64,000 bases of DNA, taken from positions 72,245-136,244 of the forward strand of contig DASUFL010000087.1 of assembly GCA_036274595.1 (NCBI GenBank), given 5' to 3'. Under the pieces are notes generated by a model. That model saw only the letters and a program-made list of their open reading frames with translations, was not told where the DNA came from and did not search any database. The stretch comes from WS-9 sp036274595. Lineage in GTDB: Bacteria > Eisenbacteria > RBG-16-71-46 > SZUA-252. A program made the position numbers and the translations under genes. Position 1 is the stretch's first letter. Each line of letters starts with the position of its first letter. Shown here piece by piece: positions 42,500 through 51,698 of this stretch.

Positions 42500-45400
42500 C
42501 TACTTCACGACGGTGACGCGCTCCACCGCGATTCCCGCGGAGGTCTCCGCGCGCACGAAGTAGACCCCCGTCGCGAGGGGGGAGCCGGCGGCGTCCCGTC
42601 TGTCGAGTGCCACGTCGTGATAGCCCGCGGAGCGCCAGTCGTCCATCAGCGTGCGCACGAGCCGTCCGTGGAGGTCGAAGAGCCGGACCCGAACGGGTCC
42701 GTCCGCCGCGCTTCGAACCGTGAGCGTTCCCGCCCGGGTGAGCGGATTGGGCGAGAGCGAGACGGACGACTTCGACCCGCCTCCGACCACGATGAGATCG
42801 ATGGGCGCGCTCACGAGCGCGCCGGTCGTGAGCGAGCCCTCGAGCGTGGCCAAAACGGCGGTCTTGCCCTTCACCTGGCTCAGAAGAAGACGGAGGTCGC
42901 TCCTTCGAAACGAAGCCGAGACTTCCATCACGCCGTCCCTGTTTCGGTCGCCGCCGATCGAGGTCTTGCCGCTCTCGGGGGCGATCTCCGAGACATCTCC
43001 CAGTCCGTCCGCTGTGAGCCGCACGGTGGAGAGATCGAGATCCTCGATGGCAAACGATCCATCCTCGGGCTGAAGGAGCACGGCCACGGCGGACGCTCCT
43101 GACGAGAGCGAGATCGCACGATGCTCGTTCGGCAGGAATGCCGTGGCGGGCAAAGTGCCCGTGATCGAGGCGGACGTCGCGGCCTCGCCCGAGAGCGAGC
43201 CGTCGTCCACGCGCAGCGCCACCGCGTACTGACCGGACGCCTGGTAGGCGTGCGACGCGGTGACTCCCGTCCCGGTCGAACCGTCGCCATAGCTCCAGAG
43301 ATAGGTCAGCGCCTCGCCATCGGGATCCGAGGAGCCGCTTCCGTCAAAGGCGATCGAAACGCCCACGGTGCCTGCGTACGGGCCACCCGCACTCGCGAGC
43401 GGAGCGCGATTCGTGTTCGCGATCTGGATCTCGATCGTGGCGGATCCCAGGAGAACCGGCGCGCTCGCCGGCTCCGCGCGCGAGGCGCTCTCCGCCGAGA
43501 TCGTCACCTGGTACACCCCCGCCTGATCGAAGCCCGGCGTCCAGACGATGTGCCCCGTCGCGTTGTCCGCCCCCGCCCTGAACGTGGCGCCTTCGGGAAG
43601 CGGTCCCGAGGTCAAGGAGCGGATCGGATCGCCATCGGGATCGCTCGCCTCGACCAGGACGTCGAGCGGCGCGTTCTCGAGCGCGCTCACGGGGGACGGG
43701 GCCGTGACGTCGGGGCCGCGATCGGCGTTGAAGACCGAGAGGAAAACGGTTGCCGTCGATGCGTGCCCGCTCTCGGCGGTGACGACGAGGTGGTAGAAGC
43801 CGGCCGCGTCGTATCCGGCCGTCCACGAGAACGTGCCCGTGGCGCCTCCCGGTCCGAGAGTGAACGAAGCTCCGTGGCCGACAGGCAGGACGTCGAGGTC
43901 CATGGTGAGCGAGGTGATGGGATCGCCATCGGGATCCGACGCGCTCACGCCGAACACGATCGGCGACCCCTCGGCCCCCGAGATCTCGAGGGGCGCCTCG
44001 ATGACTGGCGGTCGATCCGCCGCGGCGATCTGGACCTCCGTGCTCGCGGTGGCGGTCCCGCCATGTCCGTCCGAAGCGAGGAACGCGGCGGAATGGGAGC
44101 CGGCCTGGCCCGCCACCGGCTGCCAGGAGAAGGCGCCGCTGTTGTCCTGGTTGTCCGAGAAGTGCGCCCCGGGCGGAAGCGTCGTCGCCGTCAGCTCGAG
44201 GAGGTCGTTGTCGGGATCGGTCCCGTAAATCGTGAAGAGAAGGTTTTCCTGCTCGCGGCCTCCGACCGTGGGTGGCGCCGTGAGCGCCGGAACCTGATTG
44301 AGATTGTCGATCCCGACAACGGTCTGGGCGAACCCTCGCAGCGGGTCGGACGCGATGAACGTCACGGCGTAGAGGCCCGCCTCCTCGAGGGTCGGGGTCC
44401 AGGTCAGCGTGCCGGAATGACCATCGGGGGCGGGGGTGAACGATGCCGTGTTGTAGGGCGGGAGGCCGCTCAGATCGGCCGTCAGCGCGATGGGATCGCC
44501 ATCGGGATCCGAGGCCGTCACGTCGATGCGAAGCTCCGACATCTCGATCCCGTGAACCGACGCCGGGGCCGAAACCACCGGCGGGCGCGGGATCCGATCC
44601 AGTCTGAGTGCGCGGTCTAAGTTGATGCGCCCGAACCCGTAGAACTGGTCCCAGCCGGGCTCGTCCTCGAAGGGATCGCCGATGCCGTCGTCCGCGGTGA
44701 CTTCGATGATGTCGCGGATCTGCTCGGGCCTAAGCTGGCCGTGATGGCTCGCCAGAAGGAGCGCGGCCAGACCCGCCACCATGGGCGTCGACGCCGACGT
44801 GCCGCTCACGCGGAACGTGGTGGTGTCGTCCAACGCGGAGAGGACCGTGATGTTCACTCCTGGCGCCATCGCGTCGATGTGCGGACCGAAGCTGCTGAAG
44901 CCCGCCCGGCCGTCGAAGCCGTCGGTCGCCCCCACCGCGAAGGCCTCGGGGAACGAGGCGGGATAGAGAGGCACCGGCCCGCCGTCGTTTCCCATGGCCA
45001 CCGCGATGAACGTGCCATGGCCGACGGCATACTGGAAGGCCGCCCGAAGGACGCCCGACGGCTCGTCGCCGGCGAGGCTCATGCTGATCACGTTCGCCCC
45101 GTTGTTGACCGCGTAGTAGACCCCCAGCGCGATCGCCTCGTACTCGCCGCCGCCGCGGTCGTTCAGCACCGCGACCGGCATCAGCTTGCACTTCCAATCG
45201 ACCCCGGCGATGCCGATGGAGTCGTTCGTCGCGGCGCCCAGGATGCTGGACACGGCCGTGCCGTGGCCGTGGCGGTCGGCGTTGTCGTTGCTGTTGTAGT
45301 AGAAGTTGTATCCATGGACGTCGTCGACATAGCCGTTTCCGTCGTCGTCGATGCCGTTGTCCGGGATCTCGCCGGCGTTCGTCCAGAGGCGCGGCATGAG

Positions 45401-45985
45401 GTCGGGATGGGTCAGCCGGATCCCGGTGTCGCACACCGCCACGATGATGGCGCTGTCCCCCGTCGTCACCTCCCAAGCGTCCGTCGCATGGATGTCCGCG
45501 CCCAGTTTCCCGTTGGGAACGTTCGTCCCGACGTTCCGGAGCGACCACTGATCCGCAAAGCCCTCGTCGTTCGGAATCACCGACAGGGCGTGGGCCTGGG
45601 CGGGCTCTTCCACCGCGTCGACATCGTCGCGCTTGGCGAGATCCGCCACGGCCGCGCGAACGTCGGCGCCGTGGTCGAGTTCGACGACGTAGTAGCGGTC
45701 GAGTCCGAATTGCTCCCGCAGAGCCCGGTCCGCGTGAGCCTCCGGGAAGAGGGGCGTCGCCTGGCGCGCCTGATGGCGGGCGAGGACCTGGTCGAGACCG
45801 GGCGCCCGGGACCGAAGCGCTCCTTGGGTCGCGAGGAACCGGTTTCCCGGCTTCAGCTTGAGGAGCAGATGCTCACGGGCAGGGGAATCGGGGCGGGGCG
45901 TCGGCCGGGAGGGTGTGGAGAGCGCCAGACTCGGATGCAGAGCTGCGAGGCAGACGGCGAGGGCCAGCCTCCGCGCGAAACCCAT
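42500..45985 (-). CDS. large secreted subtilisin-like protease with Ig/PKD domains and sorting tail
   Basis: This is a 1161-residue exported serine protease. A signal peptide (RRLALAVCLAALHPSLALS) and a pro-region of about 110 residues come first. The S8 domain then has Asp in IIVAVCDTGIRLTHPD, His in DRHGHGTAVSSI and Ser in RVSGTSASTPMVAGLA, about residues 185, 240 and 395. Four or five cadherin-like or Ig-like repeats follow, each with SDPDGDPI-type calcium motifs. A PKD domain (SDPDGEALTYLWSYGDGSTG) comes next, then an Ig-like FlgD-type domain ending VERVTVVK. It is likely a cell-surface or released protease. It ends convergent with the DJ-1 gene. Confidence 0.93.
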   Translation of the reverse strand: MGFARRLALAVCLAALHPSLALSTPSRPTPRPDSPAREHLLLKLKPGNRFLATQGALRSRAPGLDQVLARHQARQATPLFPEAHADRALREQFGLDRYYVVELDHGADVRAAVADLAKRDDVDAVEEPAQAHALSVIPNDEGFADQWSLRNVGTNVPNGKLGADIHATDAWEVTTGDSAIIVAVCDTGIRLTHPDLMPRLWTNAGEIPDNGIDDDGNGYVDDVHGYNFYYNSNDNADRHGHGTAVSSILGAATNDSIGIAGVDWKCKLMPVAVLNDRGGGEYEAIALGVYYAVNNGANVISMSLAGDEPSGVLRAAFQYAVGHGTFIAVAMGNDGGPVPLYPASFPEAFAVGATDGFDGRAGFSSFGPHIDAMAPGVNITVLSALDDTTTFRVSGTSASTPMVAGLAALLLASHHGQLRPEQIRDIIEVTADDGIGDPFEDEPGWDQFYGFGRINLDRALRLDRIPRPPVVSAPASVHGIEMSELRIDVTASDPDGDPIALTADLSGLPPYNTASFTPAPDGHSGTLTWTPTLEEAGLYAVTFIASDPLRGFAQTVVGIDNLNQVPALTAPPTVGGREQENLLFTIYGTDPDNDLLELTATTLPPGAHFSDNQDNSGAFSWQPVAGQAGSHSAAFLASDGHGGTATASTEVQIAAADRPPVIEAPLEISGAEGSPIVFGVSASDPDGDPITSLTMDLDVLPVGHGASFTLGPGGATGTFSWTAGYDAAGFYHLVVTAESGHASTATVFLSVFNADRGPDVTAPSPVSALENAPLDVLVEASDPDGDPIRSLTSGPLPEGATFRAGADNATGHIVWTPGFDQAGVYQVTISAESASRAEPASAPVLLGSATIEIQIANTNRAPLASAGGPYAGTVGVSIAFDGSGSSDPDGEALTYLWSYGDGSTGTGVTASHAYQASGQYAVALRVDDGSLSGEAATSASITGTLPATAFLPNEHRAISLSSGASAVAVLLQPEDGSFAIEDLDLSTVRLTADGLGDVSEIAPESGKTSIGGDRNRDGVMEVSASFRRSDLRLLLSQVKGKTAVLATLEGSLTTGALVSAPIDLIVVGGGSKSSVSLSPNPLTRAGTLTVRSAADGPVRVRLFDLHGRLVRTLMDDWRSAGYHDVALDRRDAAGSPLATGVYFVRAETSAGIAVERVTVVK

Positions 45986-45997
45986 GTACGACCTCGA

Positions 45998-47134
45998 TCA
46001 GCGCTCGGAGGGAACGAGCTTCAGAATCCGGCCCTGGGGATTGTCCGTAAGCAAATAGAGTAACCCATCCGGCCCCTGCCGGACATCCCGAATCCGCTCG
46101 CCCAGCTTGCCGAGATAGCGCTCCTCGCGCGCGACCTTGCCGTTCTCGAGGACCAGCCGGACGAGGAGCCCCGGGTTGAGCGAGCCCACGAAGACGCTCC
46201 CCTTCCAGCCCGGATAGCGGTCCCCCGTGTAGAAGACCATTCCCGACGGCGCGATGACAGGGTCCCAGAAGTAGACCGGCTGCTCCATGCCGGCCTTGGC
46301 GACGCCCTCTCCGATCTTGAGGCCGGAATAGTCGATGCCGTAGGTGATCACGGGCCAGCCGTAGTTCTTCCCCGCCTCGGGATGGTTGAGCTCGTCGCCG
46401 CCGCGCGCTCCGTGCTCCACGGTCCAGAGGCGATTCGTGCCCGGCTCGAGCGCGGCCGCCTGCACGTTGCGATGGCCGTACGACCAGATCTCGGGAAGGA
46501 CGCCCTTCCGTCCCACGAACGGATTGTCGCGCGGGATGGAGCCGTCGGGGTCGATGCGGACGACCTTGCCGAGCGTCGTCGAGAGATCCTGCGCGCGGTC
46601 GCGATACGCAAAGCGCTCCCCCATCGTGACGAAGAGCGTGCCGTCGGGATGGAAGACGAGCCGCGATCCCCAGTGGTTGGGTCCCTTCACCTTCGGCCGC
46701 TGGCGCCAGATCACCCGAGTGTCCTCGAGTCCGTGCTCGCCCAGCTTGCCGCGCGCGACGGCGGTGCCCGCGACGTCGCCGTCCGGCTCCGAGAACGAGA
46801 GATAGACCATGTGATCCCGCTCGAACGAGGGGCTCAGCGCCACGTCGAGGAGACCGCCCTGGCCCGTTGCGTACAGAGGCGGCACGCCCGAGAGCGGCTC
46901 GGAGAGGCGGCCGTCCCGCGTGACGATGCGGAGCCTGCCGGGGCGCTCGGTGACGATCATGCGTCCGTCGGGAAGGAACTCGAGGCCCCAGGGGTGCTCG
47001 AGACCTTCGGCCACGCTCTCGACGCGCACCGGCGCATCGATGGATTGTGGCGTCGGAGAGCGCGGCGCCTCGGCGTCGACATAGGAAGGGGTGGCGCAGC
47101 CCACGAGGAAGACCAGCGAGAGCGCGAGCTTCAT
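45998..47134 (-). CDS. lipoprotein aldose sugar dehydrogenase-like beta-propeller
   Basis: This is a 378-residue soluble-type PQQ aldose sugar dehydrogenase (YliI/Asd family). It has a lipobox (SLVFLVGCATPS), so it is membrane-bound in the periplasm. Motifs include LEHPWGLEFLPDGRMIVTERPG, GQGGLLDVALSPSFERD, GSRLVFHPDGTLFVTMGER, RAQDLSTTLGKVVRIDPDGS, YGHRNVQAAALEPG and WTVEHGARGGDELN. The His in the NHWGSRL and HRN motifs and the Arg in YGHRN match PQQ-pocket residues known in the family. It oxidises free sugars in related bacteria. It sits between the flavoprotein and the protease gene, all on the minus strand. Confidence 0.9.
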   Translation of the reverse strand: MKLALSLVFLVGCATPSYVDAEAPRSPTPQSIDAPVRVESVAEGLEHPWGLEFLPDGRMIVTERPGRLRIVTRDGRLSEPLSGVPPLYATGQGGLLDVALSPSFERDHMVYLSFSEPDGDVAGTAVARGKLGEHGLEDTRVIWRQRPKVKGPNHWGSRLVFHPDGTLFVTMGERFAYRDRAQDLSTTLGKVVRIDPDGSIPRDNPFVGRKGVLPEIWSYGHRNVQAAALEPGTNRLWTVEHGARGGDELNHPEAGKNYGWPVITYGIDYSGLKIGEGVAKAGMEQPVYFWDPVIAPSGMVFYTGDRYPGWKGSVFVGSLNPGLLVRLVLENGKVAREERYLGKLGERIRDVRQGPDGLLYLLTDNPQGRILKLVPSER

Positions 47135-47143
47135 CGCCTCAGT

Positions 47144-48388
47144 CTACGACACTCCGGCAGTCGCCGCTCCAAGCCCCGCGGTGCGACCCGTGGCCCACGC
47201 CCACGCAAAGTTGTAGCCGCCGATCGGCCCGAACGCGTCCAGGATCTCGCCACAGAGGAAGAGCCCAGGGGCGATGCGGCTCTCGAGCGTGCGGGGATCG
47301 ACCTCATCCAGCGCCACGCCGCCTCCGGTGACCTCGGCCTTCACGTACCCCTCGTCCCCCGACCAGGGGAGCGGATGACGCGTGAGCGCCTCCACCACGC
47401 GGTGACGCTCGTCCTTCTTGAGCTGCGCGAGCGCCGTCGCGCCGTCGACGCCCGCGTCCTCGAGGAGCGCCTCGGCGAGTCGCGCGGGGATCCGCATGCG
47501 GAGCCTCGTGAGCAGGGTGCCCTCCCGGAGACGAAGCTCCCGGTCCCATCCATCGGCGTCGAGCGGCGTCCAGCGCACGGTGAAGCGCTGCGCCGGCCCT
47601 CCCGCGCGTCGCGAGAGGATCGCGAGATGGGACGCGTTCAGGACCGCGGGCCCGCTATAGCCCTTGTGGGTGAAGAGAAATCCTCCGTGCGTCACGAACG
47701 AGCGCCGCTCGAGCGGCGCCTCGAGCGTGACCGGAAGGGACACGCCGGCGAGCGCCGCGTAGCGATGCGGCCGCGCGGTGAGAGGCGTGAGTGCGGGGTA
47801 GGTTTCGTGGATCGTGTGGCCGAGACGGCGCACCAGATCGAGTCCCGTGCCGTCGCTCCCGGTCGCCGGGACCGAGAGGCCGCCGGTCGCGACCACGACG
47901 CGCGACGCACGGATCTCGTAGCCGCCGGCGAGCCCGAGCCTCCACCCGCCGTCGCGCGGCGCGAGCGACGTCACCAGGCTGTCGAACCGGAGCTCCGCCC
48001 CCTCGCGCGACGCGAGATCGCGCAGACGGTCGCGCACGTCGCGCGCCTTGTTGGAGACCGGGAAGAGCTTCCCCGTCTCCTCCTCGAGCGCGAGCGGCAT
48101 CCCGAGCTCCTCTTCGAAGAAGCGGCGCTGCTCCGGAAGGGGCCACGACAGGAGGATCTTCTTCATCGTGTTCGGCGAGGAGGCGGTCACGAATCGCCGC
48201 GGATCGAGCTCCGACGGGAGCACGTTGCACCGGCCTCCCCCCGACATGAGGATCTTCCGCCCCCCCTCGTGGGTCCGCTCCAGGAGGAGGACGCGCCCTC
48301 CCCCGCCCCGGGCCGCGAAGACGGCGGCGAGAAATCCCGCCGCCCCGGCTCCGATCACGGCGATGGGAAGTCGCTCGTCCGGGGTCAT
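47144..48388 (-). CDS. HI0933/YhiN-type FAD-dependent oxidoreductase
   Basis: This is a 414-residue flavoprotein of the HI0933 (BaiN/YhiN) family. The FAD-binding Rossmann loop is IAVIGAGAAGFLAAVFAARG, the family motif GRKILMSGGGRCNVL follows, and TGGLSVPATGSDGTGLDLVR and FTHKGYSGPAVLN are diagnostic. The C-terminal LFLCGEILDAFGPIGGYNFA closes the FAD site. Activity on a natural substrate is not settled for the family; BaiN is linked to reduction of bile-acid intermediates. It diverges from the 599-residue inner-membrane protein. Confidence 0.93.
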   Translation of the reverse strand: MTPDERLPIAVIGAGAAGFLAAVFAARGGGGRVLLLERTHEGGRKILMSGGGRCNVLPSELDPRRFVTASSPNTMKKILLSWPLPEQRRFFEEELGMPLALEEETGKLFPVSNKARDVRDRLRDLASREGAELRFDSLVTSLAPRDGGWRLGLAGGYEIRASRVVVATGGLSVPATGSDGTGLDLVRRLGHTIHETYPALTPLTARPHRYAALAGVSLPVTLEAPLERRSFVTHGGFLFTHKGYSGPAVLNASHLAILSRRAGGPAQRFTVRWTPLDADGWDRELRLREGTLLTRLRMRIPARLAEALLEDAGVDGATALAQLKKDERHRVVEALTRHPLPWSGDEGYVKAEVTGGGVALDEVDPRTLESRIAPGLFLCGEILDAFGPIGGYNFAWAWATGRTAGLGAATAGVS

Positions 48389-48408
48389 GCCCGGGGTACG
48401 CTTGGGGG

Positions 48409-50208
48409 ATGGAGCCGCGCCCGTTCCGCTTCTACCTGAGCCGCACCGCCCGCCTGATCCTGGCGGGCGTCGCGCTCGTGCTCGCGGTGGTGGCCGGGGT
48501 CCGGCTCTGGTGGCGGCTCGACGAGTCCTATCCGCTCGTCCAGTTCGAGCGGAGCCGCGCGGCGCAGGAGATCGTGAGCTTGAACCTCTACGCGGCCCGC
48601 GAGCGCTTCGGCTCGCTCCTTCCGCAGGGGGATGCCCAGATCGCGCTTCGCGAGGTCTTCCTGCGCAGCGTCCTCGAACGGTCGCTTCCCATCCACCGCA
48701 CGTTCGAGGACGGGCGCTACGAGGCGGTCCTCACGCAGGCGAGCCTCGATCTCAGGAACGGGCTCGCGCTCATCACACTCCACGGCCGCGCGCGGGTGCT
48801 GGGCCAGAACGCATCGCCGGTCGACGCGGTGCTCGAGCTCCAGACCCACATCGACATTCTGGAGTTCCGTCCCGGCGCGGGCACGCTCCGGGCCGGGCTC
48901 GCCGTCACGGGAGCGCACGTGGTCCGGGCGGGAACCGGCATGGCGCAGCGCTTTCTCAATCCGGCGGCGCGCTTCTTCGGCGGCCTTCGGATCGAGGACT
49001 GGAATCGCGACCGCTTCAGCCTGGAGATCCCGATCCGCCTGGAGGAAGGGATCACGTTCCCGCATCTGACCGGCGACGTCTCGCTGCCGGAGCGCCGGAT
49101 TTCGCTCGCCGTGGGCGTCTCGGCTTTCACCGTGCTCGAGAACCGACTCGTGCTGAGCCTCGCGCTCGAGCCCGACTCCGCGTCGGGCGAGGCGCATCGC
49201 GCGTACCGCGCCGAGTGGATCCCGTTCACCGATTCGAGCAGGGCGGGCATGGAGCGCCAGGCGCGCCGGCTCTACGAGAGCGGACGGGGCGCCGCGATGC
49301 GAGACACCCTCCTCGCAAAGACGCTCGATCTCGCGTCTCACGATCCGCTCTGGAAGGGCCTCATCGCCTCCGACCGGGACGTCGTCGTGGTCGTGCCCCG
49401 CCCCGTCCTCCAGACGCTCTTCAATCGAATCGCGCGCACGTACCTCCAGGGAGCGCGGCTCGACTTCGATCCCGACATCCACAAGCACCTGGACGAGACC
49501 CTCCGCGTCAAGCTGCTCGGGGGCAAGGTGGAGGCGGGACACATCAAAGGGAGCCTTCGGGTCACCCATCTCGTCGGGCATCTTCGCGTGACGGGCGATC
49601 CCGAGATCAGACTCCTTCCGCCCGACGGTCTCGAGATCGCCGGGCCGATTCAAGTGCAGGAGGGACACGGACGGGTGGAGCTCGATTTGGAATGGGACCC
49701 GAAGGCTCTCGTGAGCGTGGTCTGCCGCGGCTTCGAGTACGCCGATACGCTGATGGGCCAGGTCCAACCGTTCACGCACATGCTCCGCACCACCATTCGC
49801 TTCGCGGCGGCCGACTCGAGCGTCGCGGGCCGTCCCGTGGTGCAGCGCGACCGCCTCTCGCTGCCGGTGGAGCTCACCGATTCCTCGTTCGTCAGCATGC
49901 GCGAAGCGCTGGTCGAGCAGGACAAGGTCTTGAAGTGCGGCATGGTCATGGATCCGGACAGCGTGATGGCGAAGGTGGGGCGCCTGGCGCGCACGAAGAT
50001 CGCCTTCCGGCTCCCCGCTGCGCTCTTCAAGCCGTTCACGCTTCCTCTCTCGCTGGAGAAGGAGTACGAGGCTGGGGACGTGCGGATCGCGGCGTCCGTG
50101 CGACATCCCGAGGTCGTGATGGAGCGCGATTATCTTCGCTTCGGCTTCATGGCGGAGCTTGCGGTCCGCCCCGCGGGCCAGGCAATGAACGAGCCCCGGC
50201 GGCCGTAG
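48409..50208 (+). CDS. membrane-anchored protein of unknown function
   Basis: This is a 599-residue protein with one N-terminal helix (LILAGVALVLAVVAGVRLWW) and a large soluble part. It is rich in beta strands and charged residues, with no cysteine cluster except one Cys in VSVVCRGF and one in VLKCGMVMD. Recurrent strand patterns (LRNGLALITLHGRARVLG, EGHGRVELDLEWDPKALV, LSLPVELTDSSFVSM) resemble the lipid-transfer AsmA/DUF-type beta proteins, but no motif proves it. The part YLQGARLDFDPDIHKHLDET is followed by a domain-like repeat. The strong terminator overlaps its stop codon. It could be a periplasmic envelope-building protein. Confidence 0.65.
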   Translation: MEPRPFRFYLSRTARLILAGVALVLAVVAGVRLWWRLDESYPLVQFERSRAAQEIVSLNLYAARERFGSLLPQGDAQIALREVFLRSVLERSLPIHRTFEDGRYEAVLTQASLDLRNGLALITLHGRARVLGQNASPVDAVLELQTHIDILEFRPGAGTLRAGLAVTGAHVVRAGTGMAQRFLNPAARFFGGLRIEDWNRDRFSLEIPIRLEEGITFPHLTGDVSLPERRISLAVGVSAFTVLENRLVLSLALEPDSASGEAHRAYRAEWIPFTDSSRAGMERQARRLYESGRGAAMRDTLLAKTLDLASHDPLWKGLIASDRDVVVVVPRPVLQTLFNRIARTYLQGARLDFDPDIHKHLDETLRVKLLGGKVEAGHIKGSLRVTHLVGHLRVTGDPEIRLLPPDGLEIAGPIQVQEGHGRVELDLEWDPKALVSVVCRGFEYADTLMGQVQPFTHMLRTTIRFAAADSSVAGRPVVQRDRLSLPVELTDSSFVSMREALVEQDKVLKCGMVMDPDSVMAKVGRLARTKIAFRLPAALFKPFTLPLSLEKEYEAGDVRIAASVRHPEVVMERDYLRFGFMAELAVRPAGQAMNEPRRP

Positions 50209-50219
50209 CCGCCGGGGCT
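50192..50219. terminator. bidirectional terminator spanning the stop codon
   Basis: AGCCCCGGCGGC-CGTA-GCCGCCGGGGCT is a perfect twelve-pair hairpin. The TAG of the 599-residue protein lies partly in its loop. GTCTCTTC follows on the plus strand. The convergent cupin gene ends 27 bases away. Confidence 0.75.
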
Positions 50220-50245
50220 GTCTCTTCATGCGAGTGCTGTTGAGC

Positions 50246-50743
50246 TTACTTCGAAGCCGCCGGAGCGTTCCGCGGATCGTCGTTCGGATTGACGTAGGTG
50301 ATCCCGAACGGTCCCATGCCGTGGATCTGAACCACGCACGCGGTCTTCGCCATGGCGTAGTGGTGCATGGTCGCGGGAAGAATCCCGAAGCTTCCCTGCG
50401 GCATCGCCTTCATCGTCTTCTGGTCGAACGTGTCGCCCATCCCGATCAGGAACTGGCCCGAGATCACCGTCACGTTCTCGTCGGTCGGATGGAAGTGGGG
50501 CATGATCTTCGTGTTCGCCGGAACGCGCAGGCGCACGGTGAACTGGCCCGCTTCTCCCGGATTGCCCTGGAGCACGGCCGCGGTCGCCACGGTCGGGAGA
50601 CCCGCGGGAGCGGCGCCCCACTTGATGTCGGGCGGCGTGAGCACGACGTGCGTGCTCGACGCGGCGGGCGCCGCCGCGTCCTGCGCGATCGCGATCATGG
50701 GAACTGCGAGAACGAGTGCCAGGGCAAGCAAGGTACGCTTCAT
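50246..50743 (-). CDS. secreted cupin-domain protein
   Basis: This 165-residue exported protein has a signal peptide (MKRTLLALALVLAVPMIAIAQ) and one small cupin barrel. Metal ligands are likely the two histidines in IMPHFHPTDENVTVI with Glu in the same strand, and His in ILPATMHHYAMAK in the second motif. Cupins of this shape often bind metal or small acids in the periplasm; no reaction can be given. It lies behind the TauE gene on the same strand after 98 bases. Confidence 0.85.
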   Translation of the reverse strand: MKRTLLALALVLAVPMIAIAQDAAAPAASSTHVVLTPPDIKWGAAPAGLPTVATAAVLQGNPGEAGQFTVRLRVPANTKIMPHFHPTDENVTVISGQFLIGMGDTFDQKTMKAMPQGSFGILPATMHHYAMAKTACVVQIHGMGPFGITYVNPNDDPRNAPAASK

Positions 50744-50840
50744 CTGTCGTGCCTCCTCGGTGTGGGTTTCGACGCCGGACCCCCGTCGGCGACGGGAAGG
50801 GTCACCTATCCTACTCCACCCTGGCCCGTTTGTGACCCGC

Positions 50841-51518
50841 CTAGATCACCCCGAAATGCTTGAGGAGGGTGCGGGCGCTCAGGAGGATGACGAGACACCC
50901 CACGGCCACCATCAACCGTCGTGGCCGCACCCGCTTGCAGGTCCAGGCGGCGAGCGGCGCCGCCGGGACCCCGCCCAGGGCCAGGCCGAGGATCATCGGC
51001 CAGTTCGAGACCCCGATCGTGAGGAAGAAGGTCACCGACGCCGCCACCGTGACGAAGAACTCCACGGCGTTCACGGTGCCCACCGTGTTCTTCACGTCGT
51101 GGCCCCGCACGATGAGCGTGCTCGCGACCACCGGGCCCCAGCCGCCGCCGCCCATCGCATCGACGAGGGCCCCGACGAAGCCGAGCACCCCCAAGTGCGT
51201 GGTCGCGGCGTTCGGGGGAAACGGCCGGAACGCCTTGAGGATGATCACCGCCCCCATGACGAGCAGGTAGGCGGCGATGAACGGACGGAAGCGATCCCCG
51301 GGAATGGACGTGAGGAGATACGCGCCCACGACGGCTCCCACGATCCCGGGCCAGAGGAGCTTCCGGAACATCGCGCCGTTCACGTTCCGGAACCAGTGGT
51401 GGGAGAGTCCCGACACGCCTGTCGTGAAGCACTCGGCCGCGTGTACGGTCGCGCTCGTCGCGGCGGGAGGAACGCCGTACGAGAGGAGGAGGCTCGAGGC
51501 GGTGACGCCGTAGGCCAT
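50841..51518 (-). CDS. TauE/SafE-family sulfite/anion exporter, start uncertain
   Basis: This is a polytopic permease of the TauE/SafE (DUF81) family, which exports sulfite, sulfoacetate or related anions. Visible: LGMAYGVTASSLLLSYGVPP, VHAAECFTTGVSGLSHHW, FVGALVDAMGGGGWGPVVAS and TVGTVNAVEFFVTVAASVTFF, the two mirror-image half-repeats of the family. The coordinates use the first ATG (51518). The frame upstream codes LLLPPEFLLYVLAGFLAQLVDGAL, the conserved first helix, and is open back to a stop near 51620 without any ATG, GTG or TTG, so the true start is probably CTG at 51593 or a base is misread. Confidence 0.85.
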   Translation of the reverse strand: MAYGVTASSLLLSYGVPPAATSATVHAAECFTTGVSGLSHHWFRNVNGAMFRKLLWPGIVGAVVGAYLLTSIPGDRFRPFIAAYLLVMGAVIILKAFRPFPPNAATTHLGVLGFVGALVDAMGGGGWGPVVASTLIVRGHDVKNTVGTVNAVEFFVTVAASVTFFLTIGVSNWPMILGLALGGVPAAPLAAWTCKRVRPRRLMVAVGCLVILLSARTLLKHFGVI

Positions 51519-51636
51519 CCCCAGCGCGCCGTCGACGAGCTGAGCCAGGAATCCGGCCAGGACGTAGAGCAGGAATTCGGGTGGCAGGAGCAGGGCCTCG
51601 CGATCAGGTAGGGATGGCTACGGCTGGAACATGATA

Positions 51637-51675
51637 ACGGGCGCGGCCTGCCGGGTCACCGGCCGCCGCGCCCGT
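51637..51675 (-). terminator. terminator of the lipoprotein gene
   Basis: An eleven-pair stem (ACGGGCGCGGC / GCCGCGCCCGT) with a 17-base loop is followed on the minus strand by TATCATGTT, 24 bases beyond the lipoprotein stop. It separates that gene from TauE. Confidence 0.6.
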
Positions 51676-51698
51676 TCGTGAGGGGCCCTGGTCCCGGG

